Notes: generated by a model from the letters alone, not told the origin. 64,000 nucleotides of DNA from a bacterium (GCA_020444475.1 JAHLKV010000002.1:789947-853946), one strand, 5' to 3'. Shown: positions 9,691 through 18,958, counted from the stretch's first letter. A program made the numbers and translations.

Positions 9691-10863
9691 ATGAACATCG
9701 AACAGATCCAGGCGTACCTGAACGAACATAACCTCGACGGCTGGCTTATGGCCGATTTCCACGGCCGCAACGATATCGCCATGCGCATGCTCGGGATCAC
9801 CGGCATGGTCACCCGCCGCTCCTTCTATTTCATTCCGTCCGAAGGCGAACCGACCGCACTGGTGCACAATATCGAAGCGGCCAAATTCACCGCTGTTCCC
9901 GGCACCGTCAAGCTCTACTCCGGCTACAAACAGCTCGAGTCGGAACTGCATACCCTGCTTCACAATGTTAACCGCATTGCGATGGAGTACTCGCCGATGG
10001 GGCGTCTGCCGTATGTCGGGCTGGTCGAAGCCGGTACGATCGAGTTGATCCGCGATCTCGGCCCGGAAATCGTCTCGTCGGCTGACATGGTGGCGCTGTT
10101 CATGGCCGCCCTCACGCCCGAACAGATGGCCATGGCGCGCATGGCCGCCCGCAACCTGATCGAAATCAAAGACCAGACGTTCGAATTCATCCGCACGTCC
10201 CTGACAGACCACAAGTCTGTCACCGAACACGATGTTTGCCAGTTCATCCGAGGCAAGTTCGATGAGTACGACATGGAAACCGGCAGCGGACCAAACTGCT
10301 CGGTCGACTCGCACGCTGGCGATCCGCACTACGAACCGTCCGAGGAGAGTTCCGCGGTCATCAAGAAGGGCCAGCTGATCCTCGTAGACATGTGGGCCAA
10401 AATCAAGCACGATGACGCCGTCTATGGCGACATCACCTGGATGGCGTTCGCCGGGTCGAAAGAGGAGATCCCAGCGAAGTATGTCGAGATGTTCGCCGTC
10501 CTCGTCAAAGCGCGCGACCGCGCGATTGCTTTTCTCCGCGAAAACATCGACAGCCGCCCGGTCTATGGCTACGAAGTCGACGACGCCTGCCGCGAGGTGA
10601 TCGAGAAAGCCGGCTACGGCAAGTACTTCGTCCACCGCACCGGTCACTCCATCACCACCAGCGAGCACGGCAGCGGCCCGAATATCGACAACCTCGAAAC
10701 GGAAGACCGCCGCAAGCTGCAGAAGGGACATTTGTTCTCGATCGAGCCCGGCATCTACATGGCCGATTGCGGCTTCCGAACCGAAATCGACGTTTTGATC
10801 GGACACGACGGTGTCGAAATTGTTTCCCTGCCGCTCCAGACAGAGATCGTTGCACTTTTCTGA
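9691..10863 (+). CDS. M24 family metallopeptidase (Xaa-Pro aminopeptidase type)
   Basis: Start at the ATG of MNIEQIQAYL, preceded by GGAGG. The N-terminal half is a creatinase-N-like domain (LDGWLMADFHGRNDIAMRML). The C-terminal pita-bread domain carries the metal ligands: LVDMWAKIKHDDAVYGDITW with the two aspartates, HRTGHSI with the histidine, and IEPGIYM and RTEIDVLI with the two glutamates. Substrate is probably X-Pro peptides, but the family also includes other hydrolases. The stop codon overlaps the start of the Nudix gene (TGATG), so the two are translationally coupled. Confidence 0.9.
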   Translation: MNIEQIQAYLNEHNLDGWLMADFHGRNDIAMRMLGITGMVTRRSFYFIPSEGEPTALVHNIEAAKFTAVPGTVKLYSGYKQLESELHTLLHNVNRIAMEYSPMGRLPYVGLVEAGTIELIRDLGPEIVSSADMVALFMAALTPEQMAMARMAARNLIEIKDQTFEFIRTSLTDHKSVTEHDVCQFIRGKFDEYDMETGSGPNCSVDSHAGDPHYEPSEESSAVIKKGQLILVDMWAKIKHDDAVYGDITWMAFAGSKEEIPAKYVEMFAVLVKARDRAIAFLRENIDSRPVYGYEVDDACREVIEKAGYGKYFVHRTGHSITTSEHGSGPNIDNLETEDRRKLQKGHLFSIEPGIYMADCGFRTEIDVLIGHDGVEIVSLPLQTEIVALF

Positions 10864-11444
10864 TGTTTGTCACCGATGACATGCTGGCGGAGATGGAGCG
10901 CCTCTACGGCGTTCCCGATGAGCGTACGTTTGGTATCGCGGTCAACGAAACCGAGTTCAAGCGCATCCGCGATTCGCAGATCGACGGCCGCAACCACGAT
11001 GTGACCATCTACATCCGTAAAGAAAACCAGGTCGCTGTCATCGCCAAGCACATCTATCCGCCCGATCTCTATCGCGCCCCTTCGGGCGGCCTGAAACCCG
11101 GCGAAGACTTCCACGTCGGCGCTTATCGCGAGGTCGCCGAAGAGACCGGCTGCGAGGTCAAGCTGACCGATTACGTCCTTCGTACCTCGGTTGCGTTTAC
11201 GCTCGGTTCGCAGATGATCTTCTGGCGCTCATTTGTCTTCCTTGCCGACTACCTCAAGGGCAACTTCCAGTTCACCGACCATAATGAAATCCGGTCGGTC
11301 CGCTGGGCTGACTGGTTGGAATTCGCCCACTTCGGTCGCATCATGCGGCAGACATCGATGGGCGGTCTGCACTACCGCGCCGTCATGCACGAGGAACTCG
11401 AAAGCATTCTCCGCGAACGCGAACTGCTTCCGACCGAGAAATAA
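10863..11444 (+). CDS. Nudix hydrolase
   Basis: The start used here is the ATG overlapping the preceding stop codon, giving 193 residues; the longer ORF in the track runs through the peptidase gene. The Nudix box is exact: GGLKPGED...REVAEETG fits Gx5Ex7REUxEExGU, so it should hydrolyse a nucleoside diphosphate linked to another moiety with Mg2+. The N-terminal 60 residues and the acidic/aromatic C-terminus do not reveal the substrate. Coupling to an M24 peptidase is unusual and does not by itself suggest a pathway. Confidence 0.92.
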   Translation: MFVTDDMLAEMERLYGVPDERTFGIAVNETEFKRIRDSQIDGRNHDVTIYIRKENQVAVIAKHIYPPDLYRAPSGGLKPGEDFHVGAYREVAEETGCEVKLTDYVLRTSVAFTLGSQMIFWRSFVFLADYLKGNFQFTDHNEIRSVRWADWLEFAHFGRIMRQTSMGGLHYRAVMHEELESILRERELLPTEK

Positions 11445-11630
11445 TCGCCCACATTGCAATTTCCGGAACTTTGTTATCCCTATCATCATTTAAGGCACAT
11501 GTCGTCGCTCATGCTGGGAGCGGTGAGCCCCTGCTATCCAATCTCGCACCGTCGTGCTTACCCCCAACGCTGAGACTTCGCTAACTGGTATAGACCGCAC
11601 GGAGAAAGGCGGTCAGGGAAGGAAAAGGAA

Positions 11631-12125
11631 ATGAAGACATTTGCTATCGGATTGCTTGTCGGCCTGCTCGTGGTCGGCGCTAACGCTACGGCCGGTGACT
11701 CGCCCAACAAAAGCTATGGGCTCCGCGCCGGTTTTGGCCTCACACCTGACCAGGCCGTGGTTGGTGTTCAGTCGGAGCTGGGCAGGGTCAAAATGGCTCG
11801 CTTTGCGCCCAGCGTTGATTTCGGTTTCGGCGACAACGTGACCACCATTGCGCTCAACGCCGACGTTCGCCTGCATCTAAGCCCGCCCAAGTCCGGTGCA
11901 GCTTTCTATGTCGGCGGCGGTCCAACGCTGGTCGTGTTGGAACCCAAAGGACCGATCGGAAGCGACACTGAAATCGGCCTCTCGCTCACCGGCGGTCTTA
12001 AAGTACCGATGGGTGCGAACAACGCGTACACGCTCGAAGGCCGTCTCGGCCTCGGCGACATTCCGGACTTCCGACTGCTGATCGGTGTGTTGTTCGGCGG
12101 CCAGGGCCGCACGAGCGAGAAATAG
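11631..12125 (+). CDS. Exported small beta-barrel-like protein
   Basis: A signal peptide (MKTFAIGLLVGLLVVGANATAG) is followed by alternating strand-like segments: YGLRAGFGLTPDQAVVGVQSEL, MARFAPSVDFGFGDNVTTIALNADVRLHL, AFYVGGGPTLVVLEP, FRLLIGVLFGG. This is the pattern of a small outer-membrane beta barrel (OmpA/OmpX-like size, 164 aa). GGAAAAGGAA before the ATG is a plausible RBS. Function unknown. A strong terminator follows. Confidence 0.75.
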   Translation: MKTFAIGLLVGLLVVGANATAGDSPNKSYGLRAGFGLTPDQAVVGVQSELGRVKMARFAPSVDFGFGDNVTTIALNADVRLHLSPPKSGAAFYVGGGPTLVVLEPKGPIGSDTEIGLSLTGGLKVPMGANNAYTLEGRLGLGDIPDFRLLIGVLFGGQGRTSEK

Positions 12126-12157
12126 CCTCGCCTCTCAGAGCAAGCAGCAAATCACAG

Positions 12158-12198
12158 CCCGCGTCACCCCGAGTTCGTCAAGGGTGACGCGGGTTTTT
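12158..12198 (+). terminator. Rho-independent terminator after the barrel gene
   Basis: CCCGCGTCACCC pairs with GGGTGACGCGGG (12 bp) and is followed directly by TTTTT. The stem sequence resembles the short GTCACCC palindromes seen elsewhere in the window. Confidence 0.9.
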
Positions 12199-12288
12199 AC
12201 ATCCCCGTTGTTATCTTGACATTCCCCCCCCGGCCCGATATACCTGACTCAGCACAGGGGATACCAAACACGTCTGGATCGGGTGATC

Positions 12289-13362
12289 ATGAACCTTATC
12301 GAACAATATTTCGAAAACGCCGTAACCTTCATTCCGGCAGTGGTGGCAATTGCCGGCGTTATCCTCGTACTGGCTTTGGCGCGGTTCATTCTGGACAAGC
12401 GCTACGCCGGTCGGCCCAACTCCCGCTTCCAGATGCAGCTCATCCTGCTGGTCCTGTCGTTTATCGGGCTGCTGGTTATCATCATGTCGCTGCCGCTGTC
12501 CGATACCCGCACCGGACAGATACTCAGCCTGATCGGAATCCTGCTCTCGGCGGCGATCGCGCTGTCGTCGACGACCTTCGTCGGCAACATCATGGCCGGT
12601 CTTATGCTCCGTGCGGTCAGGTCCTTCCGACCGGGAGATTTCGTCCGCATCGGCGATTACTTCGGACGCGTTTCCGAACAGGGTCTCTTTCACACCGAAA
12701 TCCAGACTGTCGACCGCGACCTGACCTCCATGCCCAACCTCTATCTCGTCACCAACCCGGTCAAGGTAATCCGGTCCTCGGGCACCCTTGTCACGGCGGA
12801 GGTCTCGCTGGGCTACGACATCTCCCGTCGGAAAATCGAGAAGGCACTTCGGCAGGCGGCCGCCGACGCCGGTCTCACCGAGCCGTTTGTCCATGTCATG
12901 GAGCTCGGCGATTTCTCCATCACCTACCGGGTGGCGGGTCTGCTCACCGAGGTCAAGCAACTGCTCTCCTGTCGCTCGATGCTTCGTGAGAAGATGCTCG
13001 ACCGACTGCACGAAGCCGGTATCGAGATTGTCTCGCCGACCTTCATGAACACCCGCGCTTTCGATACATCGAAAAACTTCATCCCTCGGGCAGAGCCCCG
13101 AGAGAGCGAGGAAAGCGATACTCGCACGACGCCCGAAGCGGTCGTGTTCGACAAGGCCGAAGAGGCCGAGTCGTTGGAGAAACTTCAGGAGCGATTTGAT
13201 GCTCTCGGCGGTGAGCTCGATGAAGCGCGGGCGGCTCTGAAAGAGGCCGCCGAAGACCGGGCAAAACAGGACCTTCAGGCCCGGATTGACCGACTCGAAA
13301 CCAGTCGCACACGACTGGCCGACTTCATCAAACGCCGCGCCGAGTCACCACGCAAAGAATAA
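12289..13362 (+). CDS. MscS family mechanosensitive channel-like protein
   Basis: Three to four membrane segments fill residues 10-110, followed by the pore-lining helix LLSAAIALSSTTFVGNIMAGLMLRAVRSFRPGDFVRIGDYFGRV, which is the MscS signature with its beta domain. The alpha/beta C-terminal domain follows (VSLGYDISRRKIEKALRQAA). Residues 260-357 are an added charged coiled-coil tail that standard MscS lacks. ATG was chosen over the GTG two codons upstream; neither has a clear RBS. Role: pressure relief at low osmolarity, or signalling through the tail (inference). Confidence 0.9.
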   Translation: MNLIEQYFENAVTFIPAVVAIAGVILVLALARFILDKRYAGRPNSRFQMQLILLVLSFIGLLVIIMSLPLSDTRTGQILSLIGILLSAAIALSSTTFVGNIMAGLMLRAVRSFRPGDFVRIGDYFGRVSEQGLFHTEIQTVDRDLTSMPNLYLVTNPVKVIRSSGTLVTAEVSLGYDISRRKIEKALRQAAADAGLTEPFVHVMELGDFSITYRVAGLLTEVKQLLSCRSMLREKMLDRLHEAGIEIVSPTFMNTRAFDTSKNFIPRAEPRESEESDTRTTPEAVVFDKAEEAESLEKLQERFDALGGELDEARAALKEAAEDRAKQDLQARIDRLETSRTRLADFIKRRAESPRKE

Positions 13363-13404
13363 CGACCAAATCCTCATAGCTTGCATGCTGTCGAAAGGAA
13401 CGAT

Positions 13405-15237
13405 ATGGGTATCAGCCGACGGTTTCCGTCCTATCAGCACGTGGCCGGCAGTGCCGCGGCGACTCTCAAGCGCTTTCCGCTGACCCTGCTTGCGGCCGTG
13501 GTGGCATCGGCCGCCGCAGTCGCCCTGATCGAATCCGACGGTGGCGAGCACGCGTCGCTGATCAATCGCATTCTCTCGACCGCCGCGCTTGGTATTCCGC
13601 TGTTTATCGCCCTGACGGCGTTCGCCGAACGTCTGTTTAACCGCTACAGCCGCCGCCTGCTTTTTCAACTCGGCGGAGTCGTACTGCTGATGATCTACTA
13701 TATCTCCCTTCCCGACGACCCGTTCGATCTATATACCGATACTCTCCGGTTTGTCCTGCTCTTCGCCGGACTGCATTTTCTCGTGGCATTTGTGCCGTAT
13801 ATCGGCGGAGCGCAGATACAGGGATTCTGGCAGTACAACAAATCGCTCTTCCTGCGTATCCTCATCAGCGCCCTCTACACGGGTGTGCTCTATGTCGGAC
13901 TGGCGATCGCCCTCGCTGCCCTCGACTACCTGTTTGGGGTCGATATCAACGAAGACTACTACGCGAAGATGTGGATGATCATGGTGGGATGTTTCAATAC
14001 TATCTTCTTCCTGGCCGGCTTCCCTCGGGATCTCCCCGCCCTCAATGGGGAGATGTCGTATCCAAAAGGGCTGAAAATCTTCACGCAGTTCGTGCTCCTG
14101 CCGCTGGTGGCGCTGTACTTCATCATACTGTTTGCCTATGAACTCAAGATCATCGTCCAGTGGGAATTGCCCAAAGGCTGGGTGTCGCAGTTGGTGCTCT
14201 GGTATGCGGTAGTCGGCACCCTGTCGCTGCTGCTGCTGCACCCGCTTCGCGAAATCGCCGAGAACAAGTGGATCAAGACCTTCATGACCTGGTTCTTCCG
14301 CGCTCTCGTTCCCCTGATTGTCCTGCTCTTTTTCGCCATCCTGACCCGCATCGCCGACTACGGCATCACCGCCAACCGGTATCTGGTGGTGGCGCTCGCG
14401 ATCGGGCTGGCAGTCGTAACGTTGTACTTCATGTTTGCCCGCGCCAAAGATATTCGCATCATACCGATCGTCCTCGCCGTCCTTGCGTTTGTCGCCGCCT
14501 ATGGTCCGTGGTCGGCCTTCTCGATATCCGAGAGCAGCCAGAAAAGCAGGCTGGAAGAGATCCTTGAGCGCAACGACATGCTGGTCGATGGTCACATGGT
14601 GGCCGCCGACGGGGAGTTGTCGTTCGAAGACCGTCGGGAGATGAGCAGCATTATCGACTACCTCAACGACTGGCACGGGATCGACGCCCTGTCGCCGTAC
14701 CTGTCCGACAGCATGCTTCTCGCTCTCGACACGCTCCCCAAATACAGCCGCTCGACCGAGGTGGTGGCGATGCTCGGTTTCCAGTATGTCGCGCCGTGGC
14801 GGACACCGGAAGAAGGGGCGTACTACTCCCTTAACACCGCCGACTGGGGAAGCCTGAAGGTAGACGGGTTCGACTACATGATTCGACTGCAGGGGGTGCC
14901 GATGCCGGATGCGAGCATGGCGTATGGGTTTGGCGATGACACGGTCTTTGTCGCGCTCGATACGATCACGACCACCATGTTTCTCTCACTGACCCGCGAG
15001 CTCGAAGATTCCACCCGCACGGCTGTACTTCCGCTTGCCGACACGCTTGGCGTGCTGGCGCTGAAGCCGATGCGTGGCTGGGCGCAGCCATCGGAAGAGA
15101 TGATGTTTGATATTGCATGCGGAGACTTTGTCGCTCGTCTGGTGCTCACGAATGTCGGTGGGTACATTCGCGACGACGGTCCGCATGTCGACACGTTCAG
15201 CGGCATACTGCTGATCCGCAAAACCAAAACCGAGTAG
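13405..15237 (+). CDS. DUF4153 multi-pass membrane protein
   Basis: Start at the ATG after GAAAGGAACG, in preference to the TTG eight codons earlier. The first 390 residues contain about eleven membrane segments with the DUF4153 pattern (FRALVPLIVLLFFAILTRIADYGITANRYLVVALAIGL). The last 210 residues form a soluble domain with no recognised fold. DUF4153 proteins have no firmly established function. It begins about 40 bases after the mscS-like gene, so the two may be co-transcribed. Confidence 0.85.
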   Translation: MGISRRFPSYQHVAGSAAATLKRFPLTLLAAVVASAAAVALIESDGGEHASLINRILSTAALGIPLFIALTAFAERLFNRYSRRLLFQLGGVVLLMIYYISLPDDPFDLYTDTLRFVLLFAGLHFLVAFVPYIGGAQIQGFWQYNKSLFLRILISALYTGVLYVGLAIALAALDYLFGVDINEDYYAKMWMIMVGCFNTIFFLAGFPRDLPALNGEMSYPKGLKIFTQFVLLPLVALYFIILFAYELKIIVQWELPKGWVSQLVLWYAVVGTLSLLLLHPLREIAENKWIKTFMTWFFRALVPLIVLLFFAILTRIADYGITANRYLVVALAIGLAVVTLYFMFARAKDIRIIPIVLAVLAFVAAYGPWSAFSISESSQKSRLEEILERNDMLVDGHMVAADGELSFEDRREMSSIIDYLNDWHGIDALSPYLSDSMLLALDTLPKYSRSTEVVAMLGFQYVAPWRTPEEGAYYSLNTADWGSLKVDGFDYMIRLQGVPMPDASMAYGFGDDTVFVALDTITTTMFLSLTRELEDSTRTAVLPLADTLGVLALKPMRGWAQPSEEMMFDIACGDFVARLVLTNVGGYIRDDGPHVDTFSGILLIRKTKTE

Positions 15238-15337
15238 CCCATCCGTCCCGGGTGGGCGAAGTAGGCCGCGGCGGCCCTTCTTTGTCATTCCCGGCCGCGA
15301 CCGGGAATCCACTTATGCCAGACCGGGTGGCCCGCGG

Positions 15338-15672
15338 GTGGCCCACCATTTATGGTGGGATGGTGCACGGAGACGTACACCACGCACGGACCCACGCGGG
15401 ACGGGCGTGTTAAAGAAGCCCTGGGTTAAGTTTATTGCTTGCCGAACCTAACGAGCCATGTGAGGGAATCGGCGTACTTGACAGTGAGATGCCGTCGGGT
15501 GTCGTTCGCTGGAGGCGAACTAGCACCCGACGGAACAGTTTTGAACGACCCGTTGCCGCCCACCCGGGACGGATGGGCTACAGGTAACTGGTATCTTCGT
15601 CAGGGTCCGTGGTGCACGGGGACGTACACCACGCACGGACCCACGCGTGACGCCATACGATCGATTCCACCA
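15338..15672. repeat. Cluster of dispersed palindromic repeats (types A, B, C)
   Basis: This gene-free stretch holds a type A palindrome (CCCACCATTTATGGTGGG, 15342-15359), type B repeats at 15361-15386 and 15609-15634 (GGTGCACGGGGACGTACACC), and one 42-base nested palindrome of type C at 15492-15533 (outer arms CCGTCGGGTG / CACCCGACGG, inner arms GTTCGC / GCGAAC). The same three types recur, inverted, at 31.7-32.2 kb. Confidence 0.85.
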
Positions 15673-16302
15673 TCACCACGGCAGAAACATCCGCACCCGC
15701 GTCATATACTCCCGATACTGCTCACCATAGTGCGCCAGCAACATCGCCTCTTCGCGCTTCGCCCGATAGTACCACGCCGGTGCGCTGAACAGAATCGTCA
15801 ACGCCAAAAGCGGCCAGTAGGCGAAAGCCAGCCCAAGCCCCAGCTCCGCCATCAGGTTCCCGGTGTAGATCGGATGACGGGCAAACGTGTACGGTCCGGT
15901 CGTGATGAGGGGATTGTCCTCTCGTACTCGCAGGTCTTTCTCAAGGCCCGTCCCCTGGACCAGCATCGCCCACACCCGGATGATGTTACCGAGCAGAAAC
16001 AACATCACCCCAACCGGACCGGCCAGAGCGGTGGTCTCACTGTCGGCGATATGGTCCGAGCCGGGGAGAATCGGCAGCGGATCGATACCGAACATGAGGA
16101 AGACAACCACGACTGAATGCACCGCCATCAGGAGATGCGGCAGGTGCAGTTTCCAGCCGGAGAACTCGACCAGGATCGGCGGGCGTGCATGCCGGAGCCA
16201 CCGCACAAACCAGGGACCGAGCGCGGCGGCCGTTGCCACTGCGACAAGTACGATCGGCAGCTTGATCCAGAAGAGGTCAATCATGGCTTCTAAAACGTAC
16301 AT
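15673..16302 (-). CDS. Isoprenylcysteine carboxyl methyltransferase-like membrane protein
   Basis: The ORF extends to 16620, but the upstream part overlaps the divergent gene and lacks membrane character. The likely start is MYVLEAMIDLFW (16302) or its inner ATG (16284); neither has a strong RBS. Four to five membrane segments lead to the signature LITTGPYTFARHPIYTGNLMAELGLGLAF and EEAMLLAHYGEQYREYMTRV near the C-terminus, which is the ICMT/PEMT-like SAM-binding region. Bacterial members methylate lipids or unknown thiols/carboxyls; the substrate is open. Confidence 0.8.
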   Translation of the reverse strand: MYVLEAMIDLFWIKLPIVLVAVATAAALGPWFVRWLRHARPPILVEFSGWKLHLPHLLMAVHSVVVVFLMFGIDPLPILPGSDHIADSETTALAGPVGVMLFLLGNIIRVWAMLVQGTGLEKDLRVREDNPLITTGPYTFARHPIYTGNLMAELGLGLAFAYWPLLALTILFSAPAWYYRAKREEAMLLAHYGEQYREYMTRVRMFLPW

Positions 16303-16529
16303 CGGAACCAGAATGTCAATGGCCCGATTGGGCCGACCCACCTTGCACCTGCCGGGCGGCCCCATCCACTGTAGGCAGGAGCCCACATTTTGAGCCGTTG
16401 TGAGGTCGACGCGGATCGGCCGTTTTCTACCTAACCGGCAGTTATCCTGTGGCTTACCTGCTCCGGCACCCGGTTTGTAAGGAACTGTCCGGTACGAATT
16501 GCTGTCACCTGACAGACAAGGGGAATGAC

Positions 16530-17072
16530 ATGACAAGTCGCGATCTGAAATCAAAGCTGATATTGATCTGGATGACCTTCGCGCTGGCGGTCTCCGCCTC
16601 CGGAAGTGATCCGGCGACAACCGAGCAGTCCGGGCTTTCCGAAGATTCCTCCGCGGTCTATGAGCGCCGGGTTGACCTGACAGTCGACGGGCTTTCCCAC
16701 GCGGTCGATCTGTGGCACGATGCTAACCTGCTGGGCAACGAGGATCTGATCGCCCGTTATGAGATCCTGATCGACAACATCCTCCGGGCCGATATCAAGG
16801 CCACCGAGATGGTTCTCAAGACCCTCGAGTCCGAGTGCCATGCCGATGGCTCGGGCGGCGAGCCGAAAATCAAAGCCGAGCTCGAGGACTGCTACCGCAT
16901 CCTGTATGAGAAAGAGAAACTGGCCGGGATGGTCCGACGGGCGGACACCTTCAGCGAGAAATACCGACACCTGGGCGGCTATATCAACGCCCTTCGGCGC
17001 GAACTCGGCATGCCGAGACTTCGGTTGGCCGAAGACAAGGAAGCTATCGACGACAGCCCAAGCCGGCCCTAG
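16530..17072 (+). CDS. Exported alpha-helical protein, unknown function
   Basis: Start at MTSRDLKSKLILIWMTFALAVSASG, which has an RBS (AAGGGG) and a signal peptide; the upstream ORF part does not. The mature 155 residues are charged and predicted helical with no known motif. I do not recognise the family. A clear terminator follows. Its nearest neighbour is the divergent ICMT-like gene. Confidence 0.7.
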   Translation: MTSRDLKSKLILIWMTFALAVSASGSDPATTEQSGLSEDSSAVYERRVDLTVDGLSHAVDLWHDANLLGNEDLIARYEILIDNILRADIKATEMVLKTLESECHADGSGGEPKIKAELEDCYRILYEKEKLAGMVRRADTFSEKYRHLGGYINALRRELGMPRLRLAEDKEAIDDSPSRP

Positions 17073-17193
17073 CACCGCATATCGCCAGAGCCCGGACCGC
17101 GGCGGGGAGAGTTAGTGCCGCGCCGGGGCTCCCGATAGACAATCGACCGACAAGTATCGTGCTCTCCCCTTCTTGTCTGTCTCTTCGCGCGAG

Positions 17194-17228
17194 CCGCCGC
17201 GGTCTCACCGACCGCGGCGGTTCAATTT
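17194..17228 (+). terminator. Rho-independent terminator after exported helical protein gene
   Basis: CCGCCGCGGTC and GACCGCGGCGG form a perfect 11-bp stem with a 5-base loop, followed by TTCAATTT. Confidence 0.8.
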
Positions 17229-18150
17229 GTGACCGGTCATCAGATTGACCGTTTTGCGCTCCTATTTTCGGTCGATTTTGCTATTTTGTCCATTTTCACT
17301 GCCTTTCTCCATTGATCTGCATGGATTAATGCCATCGCATAGCCTGCCAGAAGACCGGGTGCGGTCGTTCAAGGGCGAGCGAGTAAAGCCTGTCGATTTC
17401 CCATCTTGTTGATATATGGCTATATGAGTCATTGTGTTACGTCATGTGGTGACGTTTCAATCTGACCATGGTCGACCAGTGTAACCACGGAAGGACAGTG
17501 ATTTACAATATTTTTTTGATTCACTGCCATAGTATGACATCGTTTTATCCGTTATTGTTCCTGAGGGGGGGAGAGGCATGCCCGACCGATCTCGTTGACC
17601 GAGGGCATGCCCCTCCTTTAGCGATCGACCGCGGTATCCATGGCTGATACCCGGTGACAATACAAGCCGGGGATATTCAGTCGTTTGAAACGACATCAGT
17701 CAACTAAACCGAGGAGTCGAGACGAAGGAGCGGAAGAAGCCGGGCATCAATGGCTGACTGAGACCTAAGGACGGAGGAGGCCAGCTTACGGAGAATGCAG
17801 CGCACCAGCACGACGGGTCCGGAGGGGTGGGAGCCCGGGATGACCGGTGAGCGCCGTTTCAAGGGGGGTGCTTGACAAGAAGCACCATCGCGAAAGGCTT
17901 TGTTGAAGCCACGCGTATTTCGGGTTGATACCAAAGGGGAGAACGAAGACCTAAGCAAAGTTGGGATGGGGGCGACCTTTCGGGGCTGTCCGCGTCCCAT
18001 GTCGAGGCTGGTAGCCGAGTCCGGACCAATCCCCCAGGGTTTGGAGCGGTTGCCACGCGTCCCCTCGAGACGGCGTCAGTCGGCCACCTTGTCGCGCCCA
18101 GTACAAGGCCGGCTGGCGCCTCACTTTTTTTGCCGGCGAAAAGAACACCA
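17229..18150. other. Gene-poor stretch: AT-rich part, then hairpin-rich GC part (possible structured RNA)
   Basis: No ORF here has coding character on either strand. Bases 17229-17560 are clearly more AT-rich than the surroundings. A 9-bp palindrome GGCATGCCC/GGGCATGCC lies at 17575-17611. Bases 17700-18150 are GC-rich and contain adjacent hairpins GGTGCTT/AAGCACC (17867-17886) and GGCTT/AAGCC (17896-17910), plus further pairable segments. This could be a non-coding RNA or a decayed element; no known RNA family was recognised. Confidence 0.35.
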
Positions 18151-18151
18151 A

Positions 18152-18190
18152 AACAAAAGGCCCGCTCCAAATGGGCGGGCTTTTCGTTCA
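18152..18190 (-). terminator. Terminator downstream of the CDGSH gene, possibly bidirectional
   Basis: GCCCGCTC and GGGCGGGC form an 8-bp stem with AAAACAAAA on one side and CTTTTCGTT on the other, so it can work in both directions. It lies just past the CDGSH stop codon. Confidence 0.75.
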
Positions 18191-18206
18191 TTATCGTGCC
18201 TTCAAT

Positions 18207-18401
18207 TCAGCCTTCGAATCCACACGTCTTGTGTGTCCCGTCGCAGTACGGCTTGGTCTTCGATTCTCCACAGCGACAGAGTGAGAACCGACCGGTCTTC
18301 GTCTGGGTGGTGCCGTCGGTCATCACGATCTGGGCCTCATCACATTCGACCTTCGCCGGTCCGTTGGGGATCAGCGTGATTATCACTTTGCCCGGTTCCA
18401 T
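18207..18401 (-). CDS. CDGSH iron-sulfur domain protein
   Basis: The 64-residue protein carries CRCGESKTKPYCDGTH, which is the CxC...CDG(S/T)H motif that binds a 2Fe-2S cluster with three cysteines and one histidine. The N-terminal half is a short beta region (KVIITLIPNGPAKVECDEAQIVM). It is a single-CDGSH bacterial type, probably in redox or iron-sulfur transfer; the partner is unknown. It is followed by its own terminator. Confidence 0.93.
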   Translation of the reverse strand: MEPGKVIITLIPNGPAKVECDEAQIVMTDGTTQTKTGRFSLCRCGESKTKPYCDGTHKTCGFEG

Positions 18402-18508
18402 AGTGCTACCTCATGTTTCATAGCTGATGGTTGGATTCGGTCGATTAACGGCAGGTCGCAGGTGATGGTTCCCCGGGAACGGGCGTCGTAAGGTCGGTGG
18501 CCATGGGC

Positions 18509-18537
18509 AAAAAAAACGCCGCGCAGGGCGGCGTTTG
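18509..18537 (-). terminator. Terminator after the receiver-domain gene
   Basis: Read on the minus strand, AACGCCGC pairs with GCGGCGTT and runs into a tract of eight or more T. It ends the hflX-receiver unit. Confidence 0.88.
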
Positions 18538-18557
18538 AATCCGGGGGCTGATGCGCT

Positions 18558-18917
18558 CTAGCGAAGCAGCGTGTTGAGCATCTTCTCGATATCGGACATC
18601 ATCAGCGGCTTGCCGAGGAAACCGTCGGCTCGATGCGAGCCCGGCTGCGCGTCGATCTCGGAGACCGAGTAGCCGGAGATCAGCACGACCGGCATTTTCG
18701 GGAAACGCGATTTCACCTCGGAAATCAACTCCAGCCCCGACATGTTCGGCATGCGCATGTCGGTAATCACCATCGAGAAATTGCCTTTCTCGAGTTCGCT
18801 GAGGGCCTCAGCGCCATCGCCGGCGCGGACCGACTCATAGTCAAACACCTCCAGCATTTCCTGCAGGAGGGAGGACATGTTCGGGTTGTCGTCTACTATC
18901 AGTATTCTTTTGGCCAT
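18558..18917 (-). CDS. Stand-alone response regulator receiver (CheY-like)
   Basis: The 119 residues are one receiver domain and nothing else. Visible landmarks are ILIVDDNP (acidic pocket), MVITDMRMP (phospho-acceptor Asp), LISGYS (Thr/Ser position) and GFLGKPL (conserved Lys). It lacks an output domain, so it should act by protein-protein contact, like CheY or Spo0F. It starts 41 bases after hflX on the same strand, with a terminator after it, so it is probably co-transcribed with hflX. The kinase is not evident. Confidence 0.93.
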   Translation of the reverse strand: MAKRILIVDDNPNMSSLLQEMLEVFDYESVRAGDGAEALSELEKGNFSMVITDMRMPNMSGLELISEVKSRFPKMPVVLISGYSVSEIDAQPGSHRADGFLGKPLMMSDIEKMLNTLLR

Positions 18918-18958
18918 ATTCGCTCCTACAGAAGCTATCGGCAGATATGGCAGGGAGT

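Noticed and set aside
17859-18379. ORFs of 98-159 residues on both strands
   Set aside because: Arg/Pro/Ser-rich translations with no domain, overlapping one another and the CDGSH gene.
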